Assembly (NCBI GenBank): GCA_004210455.1
Contig: SEFA01000007.1
Coordinates: forward strand, 1-64,000
Source: Rubrivivax sp.
GTDB lineage: Bacteria; Pseudomonadota; Gammaproteobacteria; Burkholderiales; Burkholderiaceae_C
Direction of reading: 5' to 3'
Length of the DNA stretch: 64,000 nt
This document shows positions 1-7,658 of this stretch, in pieces. Position numbers and translations under genes: made by a program. Each line of letters begins with the position of its first letter. The stretch's first letter is position 1. The notes below the pieces were generated by a model, which was not told where the DNA came from, made no database searches, and saw only the letters and a list, made by a program, of their open reading frames with translations.

Positions 1-876
1 GCCGATCACGTTGTTGGCCGCGCGCAGGATCGCGCTGGTCGAGCGGTAGTTCTGCTCCAGCGGAATGATTTTCAGCTGCGGGAAATCGACCGGCAGCTTC
101 TTCAGGTTCTCGATGGTCGCGCCGCGCCAGCCGTAGATGGACTGGTCGTCGTCGCCCACCGCGGTGAACATCGCCCGGTCGCCGACGAGGCACTTCAGCA
201 GCTCGTACTGGACCGCGTTGGTGTCCTGGTACTCGTCCACCAGCACGTAGCGCAGCGTCTCCTGCCACTTGCCGCGCGCCTCCTCGTTCGTCTGCAGCAG
301 CTTCAGCGGGAGGCCGATGAGGTCGTCGAAATCCACCGCCTGGTACGCGGTCAGCCGCTCCTGGTAGCGCTGCATCACCACGGCGGCGGCGCGCTCCATG
401 TCGTCCTTCGCGTAGGCCAGCGCCTGCTGCGGACTCAGGTTCTGGTTCTTCCACAGCGAGATGGTCCACTGCCAGGACTTGGCCGTCGCCGCGTCGGTCG
501 TGCCGCCCGCATCGCGCAGCACCGACAGCACGTCGTCCGAATCCAGGATGGAGAACTGTTCCTTGAGCCCCAGATGCCGGCCGTCCTGGCGCAGGATGCG
601 CACGCCCAGCGAGTGGAACGTCGACACCAGCAGCTCCGAGCCTGCCTTGCTGCCGACCAGGTGCTTGGCGCGCTCCCGCATCTCCTGCGAGGCCTTGTTC
701 GTGAAGGTGATCGCCGCGATGTTCTTCGGCCGGTAGCCCTCGGACATCAGCTTGGCGATCTTCTGCGTGATCACGCTGGTCTTGCCCGAACCCGCGCCAG
801 CGATCACCAGGCACGGCCCCGAGAGGTGGTGCACGGCCGCCAACTGGGCAGGGTTGAGCTGGGCTGCTTTGGACAT
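1..876 (-). CDS. rep: ATP-dependent DNA helicase Rep/UvrD family (3' end outside the window)
   Basis: Superfamily 1 DNA helicase that unwinds DNA 3'-5' at stalled forks or during repair. The visible 292 residues are the N-terminal part. They begin MSKAAQLNPAQLAAV (Q motif) and carry the Walker A motif AGAGSGKT at about residues 26-33. Further in, a DEYQDTN-type Walker B motif lies near position 221-241, and QNYRST (motif IV) near position 50. The start is the ATG at 876, which begins the canonical N-terminus; no stop is reached before the window edge. Rep rather than UvrD is preferred from the short N-terminus, but the missing C-terminus would decide. A 64-bp gap separates it from the divergent DUF1304 gene. 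Confidence 0.9.
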   Translation of the reverse strand, partial: MSKAAQLNPAQLAAVHHLSGPCLVIAGAGSGKTSVITQKIAKLMSEGYRPKNIAAITFTNKASQEMRERAKHLVGSKAGSELLVSTFHSLGVRILRQDGRHLGLKEQFSILDSDDVLSVLRDAGGTTDAATAKSWQWTISLWKNQNLSPQQALAYAKDDMERAAAVVMQRYQERLTAYQAVDFDDLIGLPLKLLQTNEEARGKWQETLRYVLVDEYQDTNAVQYELLKCLVGDRAMFTAVGDDDQSIYGWRGATIENLKKLPVDFPQLKIIPLEQNYRSTSAILRAANNVIG

Positions 877-940
877 GGAACGTGCGGGACAGGGAACGGC
901 AGACGGGCCGGGGATGATAGCGGGACGTACAGTGCGAACC

Positions 941-1309
941 ATGAACACAACACTTGCCCTTGCCGCCAATGTCGTCGTCGCCCTGGTGGCGCTGATTCAC
1001 GTCTACATCCTCATCCTGGAGATGTTCCTCTGGACGACGCCCAAGGGCCGCAAGGCCTTCGGACTCACCCAGGAATTCGCCGAGGCGAGCAAGGTGCTCG
1101 CCGCCAACCAGGGGCTGTACAACGGCTTCCTCGCGGCCGGCCTGATCTGGGGCCTGGCGCTGGGCGCCGCGGGCGGACCGGTGAAAGTCTTCTTCCTGGC
1201 TTGCGTGCTGGTGGCCGGGCTCTACGGCGCAGCCACGGCCAGCCGCAAGATCCTCTTCATCCAGGCCATCCCCGCAGCGATCGGCCTGGCGCTCCTGCTG
1301 CTGAGCTGA
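941..1309 (+). CDS. DUF1304 family small membrane protein
   Basis: This 122-residue integral membrane protein has four hydrophobic segments. It matches the DUF1304 family, whose function is not established. Diagnostic stretches are LEMFLWTTPKGRKAFGL near residue 25 and VLAANQGLYNGFLAAGLIWG near residue 50. An open frame extends upstream to 752, but the family N-terminus begins at the ATG at 941, so I start there. It is divergent from the Rep helicase and ends 6 bp before the convergent solute-binding protein gene. Family membership is secure; the role is unknown. Confidence 0.88.
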   Translation: MNTTLALAANVVVALVALIHVYILILEMFLWTTPKGRKAFGLTQEFAEASKVLAANQGLYNGFLAAGLIWGLALGAAGGPVKVFFLACVLVAGLYGAATASRKILFIQAIPAAIGLALLLLS

Positions 1310-1315
1310 AGGCAG

Positions 1316-2191
1316 TCAGTCCGGCAGCGCGACGCCGCGCCGGGCCGCCATCTGCTGCAACTCGCCGCTGGCGCGCAGGCGCTGCATGCCGGCGTCGACC
1401 AGCGCCATCCAGGGCTCGCCCGCCGCATCGCGGCTGAAGGCGAAGTGGCCACGCAATTGCGCGAACGGCGGCGCGCACAGCGCCACCTGGTCCGTCATCC
1501 CCAGCTCCTGGATCACCGGTTCCGAATTGCGCTGGTTGGCCGCGATCAGGTCCAGCCGATTGAGCTGCAGCATGCGCAGCGCCGTGCTCAGGTCGCGCAC
1601 CGCAGTCACGTTCAGGCCTCGGCGCGCCTGCTGGAAGCGGTCGCCGTAGACCCAGCCCTGCACCGCGCCGATCCTCAACGGCACCAGGGCCTGGAAGTCG
1701 CCCCACCAGAGGCCTTCCTCGCGGCGGCGTGCGTAGAACACCAGCGCATCCTCGTAGAAGGCCTGGCGCGAGAAACGCATCAGTTTCTCGCGCTCCGGCG
1801 TCCGGTACGGACCGACGAGGATCTGCGCCGGACCGTGTTCGATCATGGACTGCGCCCGCAGCCAGGGATAGAACTCGTAGCGCGGCTGGTGGCCGGCGGG
1901 AATCAGGATCGCGTCGAGCAGGTCGACGGCCAGGCCGCGCGGCTTGCCACGGCTGGCCGCGGGCTCGAAGAGCCGTGCGAAGGGGGTGCCTGCGATCAGC
2001 ACCTGTGCCGACCTTGGGCGGCCCGCGCCGGCGTTGCCCGAGGCGCCGGAAGTGCCCGAAGTGCCCGAAGTACGCGAGGGGCCGGCCGATGAGGCCTGCG
2101 CGCTCGCCGCGCCCGTCATGCCGATGGCCATCGCGCCGAGCGTGGCATGACGGAGCAGATGTCGGCGGAGGGCATCCATGGATGCGCCCAT
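1316..2191 (-). CDS. periplasmic solute-binding protein, family 3-like
   Basis: This 291-residue protein has an N-terminal export signal (RRHLLRHATLGAMAIGM, ending at ASAQA). A Thr-Ser-Gly-rich linker follows, built from repeats of a 9-bp unit near 2050-2080. The body reads like a type II periplasmic binding protein of the amino-acid (SBP_bac_3) class, with segments such as AVDLLDAILIPAGH, MIEHGPAQILVGPYRTPEREKLMRFS and LDLIAANQRNSEPVIQEL. No transport permease or ATPase is adjacent, so it may be a stand-alone sensor or scavenging protein. It starts 14 bp downstream of the preceding minus-strand gene, so the two are probably co-transcribed. The ligand cannot be told. Confidence 0.75.
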   Translation of the reverse strand: MGASMDALRRHLLRHATLGAMAIGMTGAASAQASSAGPSRTSGTSGTSGASGNAGAGRPRSAQVLIAGTPFARLFEPAASRGKPRGLAVDLLDAILIPAGHQPRYEFYPWLRAQSMIEHGPAQILVGPYRTPEREKLMRFSRQAFYEDALVFYARRREEGLWWGDFQALVPLRIGAVQGWVYGDRFQQARRGLNVTAVRDLSTALRMLQLNRLDLIAANQRNSEPVIQELGMTDQVALCAPPFAQLRGHFAFSRDAAGEPWMALVDAGMQRLRASGELQQMAARRGVALPD

Positions 2192-2205
2192 GATAGGCCC
2201 GCGGA

Positions 2206-2685
2206 TCACCGGCCGCGCGTCTCCGCGACGAGGTCCTCGGGCACCAGCGCGCCGGGGATGAAGATGGGCATGCGGATGGGGTCGCGGCCGATGTCCTCGC
2301 CATGCGAGCCGTGGACCGCGAACGCCGCCGAGAGCACCGCGTGGACCCGTCCCATGGCCTCGCAGGACGGCGACGAGCCGCCGGCGAAGAACACCTGCGC
2401 CTCGCCGATGCCCAGCCCGCACAGGCCGTAGAGCCGGTCCTCGACCCGCGCGCAGAACTGGTCGGCGATCTGGCGCCCGACCAGCGACGGCAGCCGCACC
2501 AGATAGTCGCCGGTCCCCCTGTCCACGGCCCAGCGCACGGACAGCCGCATCCAGTGCGCGTTCTTGCCGTCGATGCAGCTCTCCAGCACGCCGCGCAGCC
2601 ACGGCGAACACTCGGGATCGGTCACCGAGTCCCGCCAGCAATTGCGCCAGTCCGCGGCGGACATCGGCCGGATTTCGAAACTCAC
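2206..2685 (-). CDS. hypothetical protein (159 aa)
   Basis: I do not recognise this family. The 159-residue protein has no signal peptide or membrane segment. It is moderately Cys- and Trp-rich at the start (DWRNCWRDSVTDPECSPWL) and ends with a basic tail. The start at 2685 has an AG-rich stretch just upstream (GAGGAAACGCGTG). It sits immediately upstream of the solute-binding protein gene with a 14-bp gap, which suggests one transcript. Codon use matches the neighbours, so it is probably a real gene of the host genome. Confidence 0.65.
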   Translation of the reverse strand: MSFEIRPMSAADWRNCWRDSVTDPECSPWLRGVLESCIDGKNAHWMRLSVRWAVDRGTGDYLVRLPSLVGRQIADQFCARVEDRLYGLCGLGIGEAQVFFAGGSSPSCEAMGRVHAVLSAAFAVHGSHGEDIGRDPIRMPIFIPGALVPEDLVAETRGR

Positions 2686-2952
2686 GCGTTTCCTCCTCGC
2701 ATCGCCACCTCGGCGACAGGAGAACGATCGTAGGCAGACGCCCCCGCCTCGGACAATCCGCCTTCATCGGCGGATGAATGACTCTTTCAAGTCGATCGTC
2801 AGCGCGAAGTTGTCGATTCGACTGGGCGCTGACGAGGGCGTTGGGCTCACCCCTGCGAGAGAACTAACGCATCGAGGTCGGTCGACGACTCGTCGCGGAT
2901 ATGCGTCGTCTGCGCGCCAGCCGAGCGCTTCCGCCGAGTGCTTCCGACGCGT

Positions 2953-4053
2953 TCAGCCGCCGCGCAGCAGCAGCCAGGCGACGACGGCCGCCAGGGCCAG
3001 CACCAGCGCGAGCCCGGCCAGCCGCTCGGCCCAGGACGCCTGGATCGAGCGGGGCCCGGCCGGCCGGTCGTCGTCCCCGTCGAGCGGAGGCGGGGAGGGC
3101 AGCAGCGGCATCGGCGCCGACGCCGGTCCGCCCGTTCCGGACGTCGAGCGCGGCAGCGAGGGTTCGACCGCGATCCAGTCCCGCACCGCCTGCGCCAGCA
3201 GCTGGCGGTCGGTGAAGGAGCGTCCGTCCATCATGGCCCGGTCCAGCAGCTGGTCCAGGCTCTCGCGCTGCGCGGCCGTCAGCGACAGCCACGACTGCAG
3301 CGAGGCGACCGGCGTGGCGCCGGGCTCGGGTTCTTCCTCGAAGCCGTCCTCCGTCGCGTCACGGCGCGGCAGGCGCCCGTTCACCAGCATGCCCAGCAGA
3401 CGACCCAGCGCGTGGGTCTCGCTGTTCTCGTCCGGACGGCCGCCGGCGCGTTGACGCGCGTTGGCCAGCGGTTCCGCCGCGCGCACCAGCGCGGCGGGCG
3501 CCTGGCTGTCGCGCGGTGTCAGGCCTTGTCCCAGCCAGTGCAACTGCTGCGCGGGGCTCAGCCAGAGCGTCCCGGGATCCAGCTCGTGCAGCACCAGGCC
3601 GTGCGCATGGGCGGCGTCCAGCATCTCGATCAGGTCCAGCAGCAGCTGCATGCGCCGCTTCAGCGGCAGTGCCATCGCCACGCGCAGCAGCGGCGCGCCC
3701 TCCATCGCCGGCACGACCAGGTAGGGGAGCCCGGCGGGGCTGAGTCCGCTGTCCAGCGGCGCGCCGTAGGACGGGTACTGGAAGCGCGCCAGCGCTTCCG
3801 AATCCTCCGCGAAACGCATCAGCACCGCCTGCGCGTCGGACTCGTGGCGGTACACCAGCGCGAGGCCGGTCTGTGCCGCGGCCTTGCCGTGCTCGACGCG
3901 GAACCACACCCCCGAGGCGCACTCGAAGAGCACCGTCGCCACGCGCCAGACGCCCAGGCGCTCGCCGACGGCCGGCAGCACCGCCGGGGCCCGGGGGGCC
4001 GGGTCGTGCGGTGCGCGGGGGTCCTGCGCGTGCGGATGCGGCGGCTCGATCAT
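2953..4053 (-). CDS. serine/threonine pseudokinase with C-terminal membrane anchor
   Basis: This 366-residue protein follows a bacterial Ser/Thr kinase layout but has lost the catalytic residues. The hinge-like segment YLVVPAMEGAPLL is near residues 111-123. LDAAHAHGLVLHELDPGTLWL at 145-165 aligns with the catalytic loop, with HEL in place of HRD and no catalytic Lys or Asn. The DFG region reads WLGQG at 173-177. The VAIK lysine is also absent (LALVYRH). The last 25 residues form one transmembrane helix, preceded by a proline-rich linker. A regulatory or scaffolding role in the cytoplasm is my inference. The start at 4053 fits the beginning of the kinase-like fold. Confidence 0.7.
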   Translation of the reverse strand: MIEPPHPHAQDPRAPHDPAPRAPAVLPAVGERLGVWRVATVLFECASGVWFRVEHGKAAAQTGLALVYRHESDAQAVLMRFAEDSEALARFQYPSYGAPLDSGLSPAGLPYLVVPAMEGAPLLRVAMALPLKRRMQLLLDLIEMLDAAHAHGLVLHELDPGTLWLSPAQQLHWLGQGLTPRDSQAPAALVRAAEPLANARQRAGGRPDENSETHALGRLLGMLVNGRLPRRDATEDGFEEEPEPGATPVASLQSWLSLTAAQRESLDQLLDRAMMDGRSFTDRQLLAQAVRDWIAVEPSLPRSTSGTGGPASAPMPLLPSPPPLDGDDDRPAGPRSIQASWAERLAGLALVLALAAVVAWLLLRGG

Positions 4054-4088
4054 GGGCGCGAATCCTAGCGCAGCGATACTTCGACCCC

Positions 4089-6677
4089 ATGTCCTCCCGC
4101 GTCCCCTCTGTCGGCCTGCGCCTTCCGCCCGTCGGTGGCCCGGCCGCGTCCACGGTCTTCGTAACCGACGCCGTACCCGCACCCGCACCTGCCGTCCGTC
4201 GGCTGGCGGCCGGCCTGCTCGCGACGACGCTCCGCGGCATGGCCGCCCTGGCCGCCCTGGCCGCCCTGGCCGGTCTCGCCGGTCTTGCCGGTCTTGCCGG
4301 CCCGGCCGCGGCCGCGCCCGCGCCGTACAAGCAGCCGTCCGCGGCGATCCGCGAGCTGCTCGACGCGCCGTCGCTGCCGCGCCTCATCCCCTCGCCGGAC
4401 CGCCAGGCGCTGGCACTGGTCGAGCAACGCCGCTACACGCCGCTCGAGGAACTGGCCCGGCCCGGGCTGCGCCTGGCCGGCGCGCGCTTCGATGCGCGCA
4501 ACGCCAGCCAGCAGAACCTGCTCGCGGTGCAGCGCGTGCGCCTGCGCTCGCTGCTGGAGCCGGAGGCCGCCGAACGCGAGGTCGAGCTCCCGGCCGGCGG
4601 CACCTGGCACAACTTCCTCTGGGCGCCGGACGGGCAGCGCTTCCTGCTGTCCCGGCGCACCGACACCGCTGACGAGCTCTGGGCCGGCGCCACGTCCAAC
4701 GGCCAGCTCTGGCGCATCTACAACGTGCGGCTGAACAACGCCGTCGATGCCGACGACATCGCCTGGCTGAACGCCCGCGAGGCGGTCGTGCTGACCGTCC
4801 CCGACGATCGCGGCGCCGCGCCCAACCGCGCGCAGACCGGCCCGGCGATCCAGGAGACCCACGGCAAGGCCTCGCCCGAGCGCACCTATCCGGACCTGCT
4901 GCGCAATCCGCGCGACGAAGACCTGTTCGAACACTACGCCCGCTCGCAGCTCACGCTGATCGACGTCGCCAGCGGCCAGAGCCGCGACATCGGCGCCCCC
5001 GGCCTGTTCACCAGCGTCTCCAGCGTCGGCACCGGCCAGGCCCTGCTGACCGAGCGGCTGGTGCGCCCGTTCAGCTACAACCTGACGTTCGACGATTTCC
5101 CGACCGTGGTCGAGGTCCGCCAGCGCGACGGCAAGGTGATCCGCGAGCTGGTCAAGATGCCGCTCAAGCAGGGCGTCGCGATCGACGGCGCGCTGCCGGG
5201 GCCGCGCGTGTTCTACCCGTCGCCGACCAGGGACGCGGCGATCTACTGGGTTGAGGCCCTGGACGGCGGCAACCCGGCCACCCGCGCGGCCTTCCGCGAC
5301 CGCGTCATGCGGCTGGACCCGCCGTACACCGGCGATCCCTTCGAAGTGCAGCGCATGCCCTACCGCTTCACGCGGCTGCGCTTCCTCGACGACGGCATCC
5401 ACGGCCTGCTGACGGAGGAGGACCGCAGCCGGGGCTGGTCGCGGACCTACCTGCTGCCGCTCAACGGCAAGCAGAGCCGGCCGCTGTTCGAGCACTCGGT
5501 GCGCGAGCGCTACCGGCATCCCGGTTATCCGTTCATGCGCACGCTCGGCAACGGACACCAGGTCGCGCAGACGCTCAACGGGGATCTGCTGCTGTCCGGG
5601 CAGGGATCGGGACCGAAGGGTGATCGTCCTTTCCTGGACAAGCTGTCGCTGAAGGACCTGAGCGTGCAGCGCCTGTTCCAGTCGGCCGAGGGCGTGTATG
5701 AGCAACCCGTGGCGCTCTTCGAGGATCGCCGGCTCCTGACGCAGCGCGAGACCGAGCACGAGCCGCCCAACCTGGTGCTGCGCGAGAACGGCAAGGTCAC
5801 GCCGCTGACGCGCCTCAAGGATCCGACGCCGCAGTTGAAGGGCGTGCGGCGCGAGCTGGTGAGTTTCAAGCGCAACGACGGCGTGGAGCTCTCGTTCTGG
5901 ATGTACCTGCCGCCCGACCTGCGCGAGGGCGAAAAGCGACCGGCGCTGGTGTGGGCCTATCCGCTGGAATTCAACGACGCCGCGATCGCCGGGCAGTTGA
6001 GCGGTTCGCCGGGGCGCTACATGAGCTTCTCCGGCATCAGTCCGCTGAACCTGCTGATGGATGGGTATGTGGTGCTGATGGATGCGACGATGCCGGTGGT
6101 GGGTGACTCGCGCAACATGAACGACAGCTTCATCGAGCAGATCACGGCGAACGCGCGCGCGATCGTGGACAAGGCGGAAGACCTGGGCGTGGTGGATCCG
6201 CGCCGGATCGCCATCGGCGGCCACAGCTACGGCGCGTTCATGGCGGTGAACCTGATGGCGCACACCAAGCTGTTCCGCTGCGGCATCGCGCGCAGCGGTG
6301 CCTACAACCGGACGCTGACGCCCTTCGGGTTCCAGAGCGAGCGCCGGTCGCTCTGGGACGCCAAGGACGTCTACCTGAAGCTGTCGCCCTTCCTCTTCGC
6401 GAACCAGATCAAGGATCCGCTGCTGCTGATCCACGGCGAGGCCGACAACAACTCCGGCACCTTCCCCATGCAGAGCGAGCGCCTCTACCAGGCGATGGCC
6501 GGCCTGGGCGGCACCGCGCGCTACGTGCTGCTGCCCTTCGAGGCGCACGGCTACACGGCCCGCGAGTCCGCCGGCCAGGTGCAATGGGAGATGAGCCAGT
6601 GGCTGAAGGGCTGCGTGGGGGATCCGCGGGCCGAGGCCAGACCCCGCCCGGCAGCGGGATCGAGCGCCTCGCAGTAA
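4089..6677 (+). CDS. secreted S9 family peptidase, glutamyl endopeptidase-like (S9D)
   Basis: This 862-residue serine peptidase belongs to the prolyl-oligopeptidase clan. A long Ala/Leu/Gly signal region is encoded by 9-bp tandem repeats. It is followed by a beta-propeller-type N-terminal domain and a C-terminal alpha/beta hydrolase domain. The catalytic triad is readable: Ser713 in GGHSYGAF, Asp786 in HGEADNNSGT and His820 in FEAHGY. The stretches CGIARSGAYNRTLTPFGFQ and EADNNSGTFPMQS are typical of S9D glutamyl endopeptidases, such as plant chloroplast GEP, rather than classical prolyl oligopeptidase. It probably degrades peptides in the periplasm or outside the cell. The ATG at 4089 is chosen because it precedes the signal peptide. 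Confidence 0.88.
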   Translation: MSSRVPSVGLRLPPVGGPAASTVFVTDAVPAPAPAVRRLAAGLLATTLRGMAALAALAALAGLAGLAGLAGPAAAAPAPYKQPSAAIRELLDAPSLPRLIPSPDRQALALVEQRRYTPLEELARPGLRLAGARFDARNASQQNLLAVQRVRLRSLLEPEAAEREVELPAGGTWHNFLWAPDGQRFLLSRRTDTADELWAGATSNGQLWRIYNVRLNNAVDADDIAWLNAREAVVLTVPDDRGAAPNRAQTGPAIQETHGKASPERTYPDLLRNPRDEDLFEHYARSQLTLIDVASGQSRDIGAPGLFTSVSSVGTGQALLTERLVRPFSYNLTFDDFPTVVEVRQRDGKVIRELVKMPLKQGVAIDGALPGPRVFYPSPTRDAAIYWVEALDGGNPATRAAFRDRVMRLDPPYTGDPFEVQRMPYRFTRLRFLDDGIHGLLTEEDRSRGWSRTYLLPLNGKQSRPLFEHSVRERYRHPGYPFMRTLGNGHQVAQTLNGDLLLSGQGSGPKGDRPFLDKLSLKDLSVQRLFQSAEGVYEQPVALFEDRRLLTQRETEHEPPNLVLRENGKVTPLTRLKDPTPQLKGVRRELVSFKRNDGVELSFWMYLPPDLREGEKRPALVWAYPLEFNDAAIAGQLSGSPGRYMSFSGISPLNLLMDGYVVLMDATMPVVGDSRNMNDSFIEQITANARAIVDKAEDLGVVDPRRIAIGGHSYGAFMAVNLMAHTKLFRCGIARSGAYNRTLTPFGFQSERRSLWDAKDVYLKLSPFLFANQIKDPLLLIHGEADNNSGTFPMQSERLYQAMAGLGGTARYVLLPFEAHGYTARESAGQVQWEMSQWLKGCVGDPRAEARPRPAAGSSASQ
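4242..4295 (+). repeat. six tandem 9-bp units in the S9 peptidase signal region
   Basis: Six consecutive 9-bp units (GCCGCCCTG three times, then GCCGGTCTY three times) encode Ala-Ala-Leu and Ala-Gly-Leu repeats in the signal peptide's hydrophobic core. Slippage would lengthen or shorten the hydrophobic core without shifting the frame. Confidence 0.85.
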
Positions 6678-6733
6678 GCCGCTCGTGTGGCCTTGCTTTG
6701 CCGGCGGCCCCGGCCAAGCGAGTTGCGCTGGTC

Positions 6734-7624
6734 TTAGAGCTGCTTCGTCGAGAACGTATCGCAGTCCCGCAGGTCGCCCTGCGCCATCCCGCGCTTGAAC
6801 CAGCGCTGCCGCTGCTCGCTGGTGCCGTGGGTGAAGCTCTCCGGCACCACCGCGCGTCCGGCGCTGCGCTGGAGCGTGTCGTCGCCGATCCTGGCGGCGG
6901 CGTTCAGCGCTTCATCGACGTCTCCGGCTTCCAGCCAGCCCTTGGACTGTTGCGAGTGATGCGCCCACACCCCGGCGAAGCAATCCGCCTGCAGCTCGAC
7001 GCGCACGCTGGTGGCGTTGGCGGCCTGTTCGGACTGACGGCGGCGGGCGGCGTCGACCTTTTCGGTGATGCCCAGGAGATGCTGGACATGGTGCCCCACC
7101 TCATGGGCGATCACGTAGGCCTGGGCGAAGTCACCGGGGGCGCCGAGCCGGTCGCGGAGGATCTGGTAGAAGCTGAGGTCGATGTAGACCTTGCTGTCGC
7201 CGGGGCAGTAGAACGGTCCCATCGCCGCCTGCCCGAGTCCGCACGCGGTGCGTGACTGGCCTTCGAACAGGGTGAGCGTCGGCGCCTGGTAGGTCTTGCC
7301 GCCGGCCTTGAAGAGCGCGGTCCAGACGTCCTCGGTGTCGGCGAGCACGATGCTGACGAACTTGGCCGGCGCGTCCTGGGGACGGCTGTGCTCGACGGGG
7401 CGCTGGGCGGGCCCGGGCGTGGTCTGCACGGCGCTGCCGTCGAGCGCGCTGAGCACCGTCAGCGGGTTGATGCCGAAGGCCCAGGACGCGAGCAGCGCGA
7501 TCACGATGCCGCCGATCCCGATGCCTCGTCCGCCGAGCATCGGCAGCCCGCCGCCGCCGCTTCCGCCGCCGGATCCGCGCAGATCCTCGACGTTGTCGCT
7601 CTCTCGATTGCCTTCCCACTTCAT
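6734..7624 (-). CDS. ypfJ: YpfJ-family neutral zinc metallopeptidase
   Basis: This 296-residue membrane-anchored protein is of the YpfJ/zinc_peptidase (PF04228) family. A charged N-terminus with a Gly-rich stretch leads to one transmembrane helix at about residues 36-52. The periplasmic domain carries the zinc-binding motif HEVGH at 174-178 and the family signatures FYCPGDSKVYIDLSFY (138-153) and VELQADCFAGVWAHH. The physiological substrate of the family is unknown. It converges with the S9 peptidase and lies 34 bp downstream of the histidine kinase gene on the same strand. The length fits the family. Confidence 0.9.
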   Translation of the reverse strand: MKWEGNRESDNVEDLRGSGGGSGGGGLPMLGGRGIGIGGIVIALLASWAFGINPLTVLSALDGSAVQTTPGPAQRPVEHSRPQDAPAKFVSIVLADTEDVWTALFKAGGKTYQAPTLTLFEGQSRTACGLGQAAMGPFYCPGDSKVYIDLSFYQILRDRLGAPGDFAQAYVIAHEVGHHVQHLLGITEKVDAARRRQSEQAANATSVRVELQADCFAGVWAHHSQQSKGWLEAGDVDEALNAAARIGDDTLQRSAGRAVVPESFTHGTSEQRQRWFKRGMAQGDLRDCDTFSTKQL

Positions 7625-7658
7625 GGTGTGCTCCTGGTGCGGGCGTCCGTGTCGCCAG

